From Rhodamnia argentea (taxonomy: Eukaryota; Streptophyta; Magnoliopsida; Myrtales; Myrtaceae), in contig NC_063155.1 of NCBI RefSeq assembly GCF_020921035.1, positions 22,685,294-22,749,293 of the forward strand: a stretch of DNA of 64,000 nucleotides, in the 5' to 3' direction. The position numbers and the translations under genes were made by a program. Below are positions 24,649 through 35,527 of the stretch, piece by piece. The notes beneath the pieces are model-generated. The model was not told the DNA's origin and made no database searches. It worked only from the letters and a program-made list of their open reading frames with translations. The first letter of the stretch is position 1, and every line of letters starts with the position of its first letter.

Positions 24649-25505
24649 GGTTTTTTTTCCAATTAAATTTTTTTAAAATATTTACGAAATTATTTTTTAA
24701 AAAAAAGTATTTACCAATTTGGGCCTTGCTCGGCAGCCCAACTGCTGAGCAGGCCCTGTTGGGCCCAGTCCCAGCTGCTCGGCAGCCCAACTGCCGAGCA
24801 GCCCACTTGCACGGCAGCCCAGCTGCTGAGTGGCACTTTTTTTTTTTTAATTTCATTTTTTTAAGTGTTTTAATTATTTATATTTATAATATTTAGTTTA
24901 TTTCGTATTTTTTAACATGTTTATATTTATTTTATTTATAATTTTTTTCTTGTGAAGCTTATCTTTATAATATAATTAACAATAATTAATGTAAAAATTT
25001 ATTAAGATCTATAATTAATAAATAAAGTTGTAATTATGTAATTAATTTAAAATATTCATAAAATAAAATTAGTAAGATAAATGAAAAAAAAATGAGATTT
25101 TCATGATATATTCATCTATTGGACAGATAGAAATCCAATCGAAAGGCGAAACGGTGATGTGTCAAGAGCTGGCGGATCGGGTCAACGACATCGGATCGGG
25201 CTCAAATTTGGTCGGTTAAAGCGAAACAGCGTCCTAATCAATATTCACCGCCGTTGGCGGTGACGAACGATGGTTTTTTGCGATTCGAGATCGTCTAAAC
25301 GGGTTTTCCTATTTTTTTAGTATTTTCGGGAAACCACAGCAAAAGAGTTAAAAATCGCATGGAAAGATTAAGAACCACAGTAAAAGAGTGGAAACGAGTA
25401 AAGAAAGGGCAAAACTTTGGAAGAGCATATCTCATCGCTCGGGCATCCGTTTGAGACGAATTTTTTTTTTATTTCACGTAATTTTTCGAGACTAATTTCA
25501 GTCAA
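24649..25505. mobile_element. Single-armed relative of the inverted-repeat element at 43,268-44,605
   Basis: It interrupts the cluster-specific repeat right after GTCCAGCATC, a point where copy C continues into different DNA. It carries a short palindromic GC-rich module (CTCGGCAGCCCAACTGC and variants, 24,728-24,830) inside AT-rich DNA, then a segment matching 43,720-43,880 (AGAGCATATCTCATCGCTCG). No coding sequence is evident. Class unknown; the boundaries are approximate. Confidence 0.5.
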
Positions 25506-26212
25506 ACGAGCTCCTATGACATACATTTGATTGCTAGAATTTAATCAGCACCAACCCATATCATTCGCCACTGCATGATAGGTGATTACTATACAAGCGA
25601 GCTCCTATGACATACATTTGACTCTATGATGATTAATTCACTGACGATTCCTGTTTCTCATCATGCTCGTCCAGGGAAGTGCCATTTAGATACAGAACCA
25701 TATGAAAAAAAAGAAAAGGACTTTCGTACTCGAAATCCGTTCGACCGTGCTTTGCATTACACAATCAAGCGACCTTCTGTTCTGTTGTGTTGCCAAATCC
25801 CGAAGCAACGGTTGTCAAGAAAATATATGAACCTGCTGTCGCTGTGATTTTACGAGGTCACTTTGCCTCTAGAACAGATTCTAATATTGACTATTGAAGG
25901 GTTTAAAATTGGAACCTAACAGTTATAATACGGAGGATGGCGTGAATTCGTGAAGCGATAATTTCTAACGCCCTTCACACGAAACAATTGGCCTTATCGG
26001 TTGGACACTCGGCACATCCTGATTCAGCGACGATTGAGAAAGAACGCATCATCGACCGTATTTCTTGTTTTATTACGAAGATGGGTACAGAGGAGCAGGA
26101 AAATCTACGGTTCCTGCCTATACCAATGTCCATGTGCAGACACCTCATGCGAACAAACAGCCAGTAGGTGAAAAGCTTCCCAATTACATTTCTGACTTTG
26201 GCAGATTTTGTA

Positions 26213-26548
26213 TCAGAATTTAATAAATCCCTTCTCCTTCATGCTTTCAACAGTTTCCTTCAAACTCTGCTCCAGAGGAATGTAGTCGATCCCCAAGCTT
26301 TTCACTTTCTCCTTGGAAACCTGATAGACTAGCACGAAAGGCTTGTCGTCCGCGCACCTGTGAAGCGAATCTCAAGCAAAATCAGCTCTCTCCTTTGGGA
26401 GCAAACAGACGCCAGATAGACATCATGGGAAAATTATCATTCGTGCCTAGATAACAGGCATACATCATAGTCATCTAAACAGGAGAAGTGGATTTTCGAA
26501 GAAGAGAACAAGTCATATTGACTGAAAGGTGGCTTCGCTTTCAAATAT

Positions 26549-26618
<70 letters not shown>

Positions 26619-29600
26619 TAAAGTGTTTCTACCGTCAGAAATTGAAGTTAAAGAAGAAAATTGTGTAAATCAGCAGCATACGATTTTATACCAATGGTAT
26701 TTCCCAAGAAAAACTTGTCTACCTTCGCACGGTACTAGAGAAACCTTTATACTCTCTGCAGCTCACCATAAATGTACAGGTTATCGTCTAACTACTTACT
26801 TTTCTGGAAGCTGGACAGAAGGGTAAAGCTCGTGTAACATCCCCACAATCTCGGAGTAGTGTGCAACCCTCTCAAATAAACAGTATCTGCCGCTGGCTGA
26901 CGGGACCTCAAATGCCAGTATATGAGCATTTGCAACATCTTTGACATTGACCCATCCAAAACTTGCATTTGGAAAAGTTGGTGCACCTGAGACGGAATAA
27001 TAAGCAGAAAAGATATCAAACTACGATACTCCTGGTTAGAAGAAATACAGCGAAGCAGAAAAAAATTTGGCTGCATTTAACAAGTATGGCTACAGTATGG
27101 TGAAAACACCGGCAGAAGTGGGTGATTGTGTACTTGACGGCAATGAAATGGATGATGGTGTACCTCAATTCAACTAAAATCCAAGAGGACTTTTACAGAA
27201 TAGAAGAGATACTGCTGACGGCTCAATACTAAATTGGTAAATTGGTCCAATTAAATAATCATCATTTGCCAAGAAGTTACAACAGTAAATATTCATTCCC
27301 CCCCTTCAAATGGTAACTTCCAACAGATAAAACTGAATTGGGATGGTAAAGAAACAAATTAGCAGCCACGAGCTTCCTTGTTAGTTAGGGCAGAGAGCAG
27401 TTTGTCAATGCAATCATACAAGATCGGGGCAATGGAAACACAAAACAACTCTGTAATCTGGACAACTTTCACAGTTACTGCTAAATTACCATTTATCATA
27501 TTGGCAATTGCCGCAGCACTTGTGTTAAGTGCTGGCTGCAAAAGAGGACCAATCACCATAGCTGGGTTGATTGTAACCATGTCAATACCCTTTTCTTCCA
27601 CAAATTTCCAGGCAGCTTCCTCAGCTGAAGTCTTGGAGAGCACATACCACATCTGCAAGGGGGCAAAATTGAGAGAGATCGTGATGATAACCACTGACAT
27701 GTAACAAAATGAAATGGACCAACTCCTCTGCCAACAAACCAGCTGGTTTTGTGTCGACAACCAAAAATATAAAATGGGAGAGATCACTTTAGAGGAGTGG
27801 TTATTAGTCCATTGTTAGATTTCACTCGTGTCAATCATCTTGGCATCTGTAGACAATAATACATGAGACAATCAAATTAAACTGGACAAGATGCGTACGT
27901 TGGTTTGTCTGCACAAGTCTGGATCCGAAAACCAACTTTCATCCACCACAACATCAGGTGCCCGCGGTCTTATATTCAACGAAAGTGCAGCCATAGATGA
28001 TGTCAAGACCACACGCTGCACAGAAGGTTTCTTGGAACATGACTTCAGAACATTAAGAGTTCCCTTCACAGCAGGATCAAGTAATTCTGTCTGAAATATG
28101 TTAATTAGCCGAAAGAGAATAAATAGCTGAAATAATGAGAGACTGAATTGTGTTACCACACGTCATAAAATCTTTTAGTGCGTAACTAGAACTTGAATTA
28201 TAAATCCTACTTAAGTTTTTCCCTTGCCATTTCAGAGTGAGGAACAACTAGCATTTTTCCATCCATAATCTTATAATATGACACAGACAAGGGCGTGGGA
28301 TTAGTCAAGGCTACATATTTGACTTAATGAAAATTATTTGCCGAAAAAAACAAATCTAGAGCGAACTTCCCATTAACCCATTAAAGATCTTCAACATGCT
28401 CATTTGGACTGGATAGACAGGCACTAATTAGCAAGGCATGACATGTTTTAGTCAAGTTAACTGATTAACTAACACATCATGTACACAAGAAGTCAAATGC
28501 TGAAGAATTTAATTAGTATCATAAAAATAGTCCACTTATATCATGGAGACACCTCGTTAGGAGAATTCAGACTATCACTCAACTACTTCAGGAACTTCAA
28601 TCTGGTACGTCCTCAATAACAGAAGGATCTCCATTGGTTCTATGTAGTTCTAGTCAGAGAGCTAGTCGTACTTAACTTGTAAGTAGCTCATGTATGAAGG
28701 AGGTCCACATATAAATGACTGTTCACTACCAATACATTAAAATTGACATAAGTTAACACACTATATGATCTATTTCGCTCATCCATAAAAGAAACATATC
28801 AAAGTCGAGAGAAATCCATTCCTAAACAGGTTTTGTTATCATCAATTATCAAGTAAAAGATGCAACAAAATAAATGAAAATTTGAATCTTACAGAGTATG
28901 AGGGAAAACAAAATGAGACAGACAACCAAAATATTATCGCACTAAAAAGAGAATACATCAGTGGATGTTCGAGTAGAGATAAAAGCGAATAACCAAAAGA
29001 TACGCCGGACAACTTAGAACCCTGTATAGAATTGATCCCAACCCATCTTCACAAACAATTTGCAAAGCTATAAATTGGAAGGCCATGAGAGATGTGCTTG
29101 ATGAGAATATCAGATTATGCAAGTCAAAGAGCAGAAGAGTACAGTCACTACAACTACAGATTCCAGGCACCCTTCATTCCCTTCCGTAATCAAAAGGCAG
29201 AGCTGAAGAATAACAAAACTAAGCAGGAGTGACCAAGTTAATGAACTTGGTTATGGTTAATATTGAACAAATTGCTACTCTCACAAGATCAGCATGAAGC
29301 ATGCTAGTTGGCCTCAATAAATAAAATGTGGCGAAAAAGGAGTAATGAAAAAGGAAAAAAACAACTCTGCAAGGACTAGTCTGTGAATTCTGGAACCAAA
29401 CCTGCGGATCCTTGACATCATGATAAAAGGGTGAGGCAGTGTGAAAAACTCCTGCACAACCCTCAACAATAGGATCAAATGAACCCTCTTCAAGCAGGTT
29501 TGCTTTGAACAGTTGAAGTCTCTCCTTCGCTCCATTAAGTGCAAGCAAATGTTCAGTCTTTTTTGTATCATCTGTTGGAGAGACAAGAACAATCACGGTA

Positions 29601-30938
29601 AATGAGCGGTTTGAATATAAGGAAAGCCACAAAATTCAATGCCCATGGCTCATCCACTAAGCTGGAATGGCCCGAGCCAAACAACATCATGGCTCTTCAA
29701 CAAAAGTTCAAATTAAGGCATTTTCATGAAAGTCGAAGATATTCGTTTTTTCTCCCAGAAAACTAAATGATTTGGAGCATGGTACTGTCATAGAAACTTG
29801 AGAACCTTAGTAACAGTACATAACGTTTTCCTGAATGTTCTCTTTCATTTACCTTGCTTCCCAATGCAGGAATGAATTTGAATAACAGCTGCAAGATCAC
29901 TCTTAACATAACCAAAGACAAGCCGTAAAAGACAACCAGTGTACTACACAAATCATAGCCTCATTGAGGAATGTCTTCGGAGCTGGCAAACAATCCTAAC
30001 TAAAGCACTAACTACTCCAGCTATGGAACAGTAACGTTGCATTCGGCATGGGCAGGCCAAAAGAAGAAAAGGTTTATTCAGATTGATTATACCTCTGACT
30101 AGACATGGCCAAATGGGCCCGGGGGCCCGGAACTGGCCCGTTGACCGGGCCCACGGTTCCAACCCGGAACCGGAACTGCCGGTTCCGGGCCCGTTCCGAC
30201 CCGTTTTTTTTTTTAAAAAAAGGGGAGGCACAGGGGAAAGAGTCGTTGGGCTCGGGAACCGGCGGTTCCGAACCGGAACCGGAACCGGCCCGGAACCTCC
30301 GGTTCCACCTTTTCGGCCTAACCAGAACCAGCGGTTCAACCGAACCGGCCATGTCTACCTCTGACCACCCTCATCTCTCATCTGGTCATCAACAATCTCA
30401 GGAGATGACTCCTCTATCCTCTAGAAATGCTCGAAAAATAAACGGAAGCAAAATCTTTCTACAAGGCACTTCGTTGGAAAAACAGCATCTACACCCCAGT
30501 TTCCGTCAAACCCTGCTAAAAACTCGATTACTTCATAACAACCCAGCCAGAACATAAACTACCCCACTTGGCCGCACAGTCCGAAACTGCACATGCACGA
30601 AACACTCATCTAGGACATAGAATTACACGAAATGACGACAAAATAGACCATATCACACAAGATACACACAACACGAGAGAGGATCAAGACCATCAGAAAG
30701 CAAAAATCAGTCGAGCAGGGACAATCAACGGTCACTTATCACGCAAAGGGACCACTCAAAGCCAAAATAAACTCGAAAGAAAAACGGAAACGAGAGGGAT
30801 CGAGAGCGAACTTGGATCGCGAACAGAAGCCTTGACGGTGTAGCCACGCTGCAGGAGGAGCTTGACGAGCCATGAGGCGATGTAACCGGATGCTCCGGTC
30901 ACGCACACGACCTTTCCGGCGCCGATCGTCTCGCTCAT
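26213..30938 (-). CDS. CCR-like aromatic alcohol dehydrogenase / phenylacetaldehyde reductase, copy A
   Basis: Six exons (30812-30938, 29402-29571, 27899-28090, 27490-27652, 26800-26986, 26213-26357) join in frame to 327 residues, standard for extended short-chain dehydrogenases. The NADP-binding Rossmann motif [12 protein letters not shown] spans residues 13-24 (G15, G18, A21) and RDPNDTKK follows. Catalytic Ser lies in TSSMAA (130/131), with Tyr166 and Lys170 in WYVLSK. The classical cinnamoyl-CoA reductase signature NWYCYGK is absent, so reduction of aromatic aldehydes or related carbonyls is more likely than true CCR activity. It acts in the cytosol as a soluble enzyme. Compared with B, A departs from the family at several places: [11 protein letters not shown] against [11 protein letters not shown], and [11 protein letters not shown] against [11 protein letters not shown]. 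It may therefore be under weaker constraint. No stop or frameshift is present. Confidence 0.9.
26553..26615. repeat. Compound (TG)n(AG)n microsatellite in intron 5 of copy A
   Basis: A TG run of about 30 bp followed by an AG run of about 30 bp. Copy B has only a short GTGCGCGCGCGCGCC plus AGAGAG at the same place (about 48,183-48,212), showing rapid change since the duplication. Confidence 0.9.
30100..30357. mobile_element. hAT-like MITE with perfect ends, unique to copy A
   Basis: The 258-bp element has exact inverted ends, TAGACATGGCC and GGCCATGTCTA, and a perfect 8-bp target duplication CCTCTGAC (30,092-30,099 and 30,358-30,365). Copy B keeps the empty site with a single CCTCTGAC (near 51,551). 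The inside is GC-rich with many GGTTCCGG/CCGGAACC motifs and no coding sequence. It lies in intron 1 of gene A and inserted after the duplication, or was lost cleanly from B. Confidence 0.92.
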
Positions 30939-31039
30939 TTTCAGTCGCCGATTCTTCTCGTCCTTGCTCTCCTGTCGAGAAAGTAGCCCTCGCTCCGCAG
31001 ATTGCAGTTGCAGTTGCGTTGCGAGCAGCCCCGAGGGTT

Positions 31040-31045
31040 CTTATA
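31040..31045 (-). promoter_or_regulatory. TATA box of reductase copy A
   Basis: TATAAG on the minus strand, about 100 bp before the start codon at 30938. The same motif and surroundings are kept in copy B at 52,234-52,239. Confidence 0.55.
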
Positions 31046-31320
31046 GAAGAGTGCGCTTTGATATCCCGTTTCAAAAAACCAAAGGATCGCCGACCCAGAG
31101 CGCCGACCCAGAGCGCCATGTCGGACGTCGGATGTGGAAAGGTGCTTCTCATAAGTATTTTATTATTTTTTGAAGGGGGTTTGATTGTCGGCATGACTTT
31201 TCGGCTTACGGAATTGAAGCCATGCTTTACGTCATCCGTCATGTAAGTGATTTAGGAGTGGTCAAGTGATCCTTATCCTCACTTTTAGGAGACGTACGTT
31301 TTTTTTGGGGTAACTGTGAT

Positions 31321-31950
31321 TAGGGGTGAGCGGTTCCCGGTCCGATCCGATTCCCATACAAAATCAAGAACCGGATCGGTGGTCCCGATTCCCACTTTTC
31401 GGAACCGCAGACCGAACCGACCACCCTCGGAATCGGGAACCGCACCGGACCGTCGCCCCGGTCCGGTTCCTGGCGCGTTCTAAGGGTTTTCGATCTGCGG
31501 TTCCGAAAAGTGGATGCACACTTTTATAGATGACATGGTCGAGCTTGAGGTCGAGGAAACAAAGGTCGGTGTACCACGAGCTCGACGGAGTCAAGGCCTC
31601 TCCAATTGGCGGCTCCGGATCGAACTCCAAATGGCCTAAACCTAAACAACAAGTAAACGCTAGGTTTATTTTAAAAAAAAAAATTAAAAAAAAAAAGACC
31701 GGTCCGATCCGGGCGGTCCGGCCCGGTCCGGCCCGGGCGGTCCGGTCTAGTCCCGAGCCCTAGAATCGGGAACCGGACCGCCCTGGCCACTGTTCTAATT
31801 TTAGGAACCGGAGGCTGGACCGCCCGATCATCGGTTCCAATTTTAGGAACCGAGAACCAGGCCGGATCTCCCTAAAATCGGGAACCGTACCATCGGTCCC
31901 GATCCGGTCCGGGCGGTCTCGGTCCGGGTGGTTCGTTTTGCTCACCCCTA
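31321..31950. mobile_element. Gene-carrying hAT-like element (Pack-hAT), unique to copy A
   Basis: The 630-bp element begins TAGGGGTGAGC and ends GCTCACCCCTA (perfect 11-bp inverted ends). It is flanked by ACTGTGAT and ACTGTGAC (7 of 8 bases), and copy B shows the unoccupied site near 52,515. The arms are rich in GGTTCC, GGTCCG and their inverses. The centre (31,514-31,627) is a fragment of a host gene, described separately. No transposase is present. It sits roughly 400 bp upstream of gene A's start codon, just beyond its TATA box. Confidence 0.88.
31514..31627 (-). pseudogene. Captured fragment of a choline monooxygenase-like gene
   Basis: The minus strand reads 38 uninterrupted codons, starting EFDPEPPIGEALTPSSSWYT and ending DHVIYKSVHP. 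Choline monooxygenases of plants share an N-terminal motif of the type EFDP-x-P-(I/L)-EEA-x-TPPSSWYTD-x-x-F-x-x-ELD-x-V-(F/Y)Y-x-GW. The match runs across its whole length; substitutions include Pro to Ser in TPSSSW and Gly-Trp to Ser-Val. The Rieske and iron-binding domains that follow in the real enzyme are absent, since the sequence passes back into transposon arms on both sides. It cannot encode the enzyme. Identification rests on my memory of the family. Confidence 0.78.
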
Positions 31951-31990
31951 ACTGTGACAATTTCACCGCTATCGACCAATGACTCGAAGA

Positions 31991-32061
31991 AGAGATGATG
32001 ACGACGATAATAATAACAATAATAATAATTATTATAATAATAATAATAATTATTATTATTA
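31991..32061. repeat. GAT/AAT/ATT microsatellite, unique to copy A
   Basis: Short GATGACGAC units pass into (AATAAT)n and (ATT)n runs. Copy B lacks it at the matching position. Confidence 0.85.
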
Positions 32062-32710
32062 CAAATTTCGGCCCGATTTGAATTATAACGAGAAGATAAT
32101 GTCCAAACTATTGATGTTGTTTTCTTTCGGATTCCATAATCTTCTTCTCGATAAAGGAAAAGACTAATAAAGAGTGAAACATGGTACCGGTAGGCCTGTT
32201 TTGAAATGTAGGGTATCTTCGCTTTTGTTTTGACGATTCCTTTTTAATATCCGTAATTATTTGTGGCAATGAAAATTGAAGTTGTTGACGGCTGGCGACT
32301 AGCATGCAGTGGAGATGCGTGACGTTCTTGCTTACCGAATGTCGGCTAATCTTAACATCACCCACTGTTAGTTGTTGCATGACGTGGACTGAGAGCAGCC
32401 GAGACTTATATCCGACCATTTTAATGACTACATTAAAAGTTAACAGCCGACATTTATTGTAATCAATAACGAGCGATCGATCAAGAAAGGGATAACACCG
32501 TCAAGAATCTCAAATTAATATGCCCATGACGCATTTACCCATAATTAATTTTCGTGTAGCGAAAAACATCGAAATGATATACCTGTGGTACATTTATCTC
32601 AGACTGACTGCTGCACGGCAACAAATTTACGCTTCACTAGCTTTCGTCAAATGTCTCATTAGATGGCCGACGTGGAAACACAACTAGCAAACACCCTGTT
32701 TGTCGTCAAT

Positions 32711-33422
32711 TATTTTTGCGATTAAATGAACTAAGTCACTACTCACCCCTTGTTCGACCAAAAAAAAAATCTTCTCACCCCTTACCATATTAAGGGCATT
32801 TTTACTTCATTGAGTTTATGAAGTGAATGTTAATTGAATTTAGTAAATGAGTTAAATTTTCAGTTTTCAGCATCTAATTGTGTTATCGAACATGTCATGA
32901 GTATGCTTGGTTAAAAAAGAAGAAGGAAGAACAAGGAAAAGAGAAAGGACACAGACTGACAGACATCGGATGTGGAGCTACTCCTGATTGGACGGTGGGA
33001 GCACGCGTTTGAAGCGAGCGTGAAGTTCCGAAATGGCGGGTTTGGTGGGGGAGTCCATTGTTTCTGTGGGCCTGTTTATGTTTCTTAATCGGAATAGACT
33101 GAATTCCATTGTTCAAAAAGAGAGTTTTTCTTTTGCGCCTCCTTTTTGTTTCATATTTTCACTTCACACCCGTTTATTTCTCCGTCATTTCATTTTCACC
33201 CTTACCGCCAATTTCACCGTCATTTCATTTTGGTCGGCTGTAGCGTAATTATGGTTGCCATCCCATCTTTGAGGGAAATGCGTGGTGCCGCTCAAAATCC
33301 TCTCACCGTTCTTTCAGATGGCCGAATAGCTCCAGGTAAAAGCGTAATATGTCCAGAAATGTTGATTTATTCAATGCTCAAACGTTTAGGTCAATTTAGT
33401 GTTCGTCTCTCCCGTTTAATCA
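32711..33422. other. Intergenic beyond block A, no gene
   Basis: Single-copy-looking DNA between the edge of duplication A and the hAT element that follows. No coding signal is supported. Confidence 0.4.
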
Positions 33423-33430
33423 GTTTATGA

Positions 33431-35078
33431 TAGAGCCGTCAATATGGGTCAAAGACCTGTTTCTGACCCATATTTTGTATAAAATGGGTCTTATATGGGT
33501 TGTTGCTTTTAAGGGGCCCACTAAATATGGGTTCAGCAAAATTGAAGGTAAATTTGATGGGTTAAAAATGGTCCACGCTTGAAGCCCATTTTGAAACCAC
33601 TTTGGACCCATTTCGACCCATCAAAATCATCCAACCTGACGTGACCCACCCAACCCTGTTTCGCAAGTACGTCTTGCCCTGGCAGCTCGCAAAGTCACAA
33701 GCGGCCGTTGCATAAGCGGCAGCCGAAGCTTTCGTCTTCTTCAAGTCGTCTTCGTCCTTCTCTCTCCTTTAGACTCCGTTCAGAAGTAAATCTCTGTTGA
33801 AGACCGGGAACACAAGCCTAATTTGCCGTTGCAGAAGATCTCGTCATCAGAAATCGGAGACAAGCCCAGCCCCCTGCACACGAAAGCGAATTCCCCCTCT
33901 TCTTCGTTTGCTTACTCAATGTCATCGCTATCAAACTGGGTGCTCTCTCTTTCCTCGCCCCTTGCTTCTTCGCTCGGCGACTGCGACTGTTCGGTGCTAG
34001 CTTGAGCGAAATTGATGGCGTCAAAACAGAGCAGGTCAGAATCGAGCCTGAGCTCATCGACGACCCAAGCGACTGAGGCTTGGGGATGGTGAGAGTACAG
34101 CTGATGCCTGCATCTTTGCATGTACTCTATTTCTCTGTTACTTTTAAAGAGAGGAAATGGAGACAGTGTGGGGTTGGTTCGTGGGAGATATATAGCTACA
34201 CATTGCAGAGTCTTAGGAGTTTCGATTTGCCACTGTCACTCTCAGGTTTTTCCTACTCGCGCTCGCCTTTTTCTCGGAACTTCGATATGTCGTAGCTTCA
34301 TTATCGAGTTTCATTCGGCGACCTCATTGGGATTTCTGATGGATTCCATGAAGGGATAAAGAGGGATTTAGATGCTGTTGACCGTATAACAGGAGGCTCA
34401 ACAGATCATTTCGAGTGCCAAGACGTAAGGATAGAATAGCAAATTACGTTCTTTTGATGTTTTTAAGATGTTCGGTGTTGTTCTCTTTTAGGAAGAACAA
34501 GTTTATCGTGTGGGTGAGAGATTTTTCTCCAATCATATCTTTTTATCGCTCTTAATCGTCAATTGGTGAGTGATTTTGCTCCGGGACATTGAATTCGAGA
34601 ATTGTCGGAAAGTGAGTTAAGAAATTCGGGTCGAACATACTTAACGGTCGGTTAAATTCATCAAACACATGTATATCTGCTTTCAAAAAACAAGTTACCC
34701 ACATGAAATTGGACTTCTTAAATATTGATCACAACCTATTTTGTCAATGTTTTTTTTATAAATATTTCAATTTATAGATTTTTTATATTCTTTATTTTAT
34801 TTATTAATTTTTTTATTTGATGTAAAGTTTTTATCTAGGTAATATGTACATGCGAAGAATTTAAAGTTGGTTAAATAAGTTGTATGGGTTTTTCTAGAAT
34901 TTTAATGTGTGTTTTATAATATGGGTCAAAATGGGTCGGGCCGAATATGGGTCGGGCGCGGGTCGGGTCGGGTATGGGTTATTAAATATGGGTCAAAAGC
35001 AGTTAGACGGGTCAATATGGGTCGGACCATATTCGACTCGACCCAAACCCTACCCGACCCACTCACTTGACACCTCTA
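33431..35078. mobile_element. hAT-like non-autonomous element with GGGTC subterminal arrays
   Basis: The left end TAGAGCCGTCAATATGGGTC is an imperfect inverse of the right end (TAGAGGTGTCAAGTGAGTGG on the other strand). Flanks GTTTATGA (33,423-33,430) and ATTTATGA (35,079-35,086) match at 7 of 8 bases. Both ends hold dense repeats of ATATGGGTC and GACCCATAT (33,440-33,620 and 34,918-35,060), as in transposase-binding subterminal arrays. The interior (33,660-34,910) includes a CT-rich, exon-like stretch at 33,740-34,080 that may be captured host DNA. I recognise no protein in it, and no hAT transposase. Confidence 0.72.
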
Positions 35079-35086
35079 ATTTATGA

Positions 35087-35517
35087 CTCTTCTTCTTTTC
35101 TTTTCTTTTCTTTTTCCTTCTTTTTTTAATCTATGCCACCTCGAATTTCTCAATCTCGAATTTTGATACGCATACGCTCCTTTATACGAATCATGGGTCG
35201 CTTCAATTAATTGTAGTACCAACACCATTTTGTCATTTCGCCAAAGGGTTTACATTCGCACAATAGGGCTAAGCGGATGTTCGGTGTCGATTTTAATCTT
35301 AGCTCATGGATTTTCCTTCCCACAATTTCAGAGCTTGAAACCCCACCTCTCATTTGAAAGTTGATTTCCTTGAACATTTCAACTAACGTAACAATGACAT
35401 AATTCATGCACAAACAACGCCCCGATTTCGTACATGATATTGTCAAAAAAACCTTTGTTTGATTCCGAGGGAAAAACTGAATGTCCTAGTGGGTGGAAGC
35501 TTACCTCGCTTGCCATG
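35087..35517. other. Short intergenic gap between two transposons
   Basis: Includes a TTTTC-rich run near 35,095-35,125. No gene is seen. Confidence 0.4.
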
Positions 35518-35527
35518 TACAAGTGTG

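Larger units (their letters stand above)
25540..32710. repeat. Segmental duplication, block A
   Basis: This block aligns along its length with 47,157-53,540 in direct orientation: 3' flank, all six exons and five introns of the reductase gene, promoter, and about 1.7 kb of upstream DNA. Exon lengths are identical. Differences include two transposon insertions unique to A (30,100-30,357 and 31,321-31,950), a roughly 145-bp segment at 29,085-29,228 missing in B, different microsatellites, and an insert unique to B. Confidence 0.9.

Noticed and set aside
30074-30557. Arg/Pro/Gly-rich frames of 90-150 codons on both strands
   Set aside because: They come from the GGTTCC-rich arms of the hAT MITE and are open on both strands, as expected for repetitive DNA.
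26213-30938. Naming the genes as true cinnamoyl-CoA reductase for lignin
   Set aside because: The NWYCYGK signature is absent (the copies have WYVLSK), so only a CCR-like/aromatic alcohol dehydrogenase call is justified.
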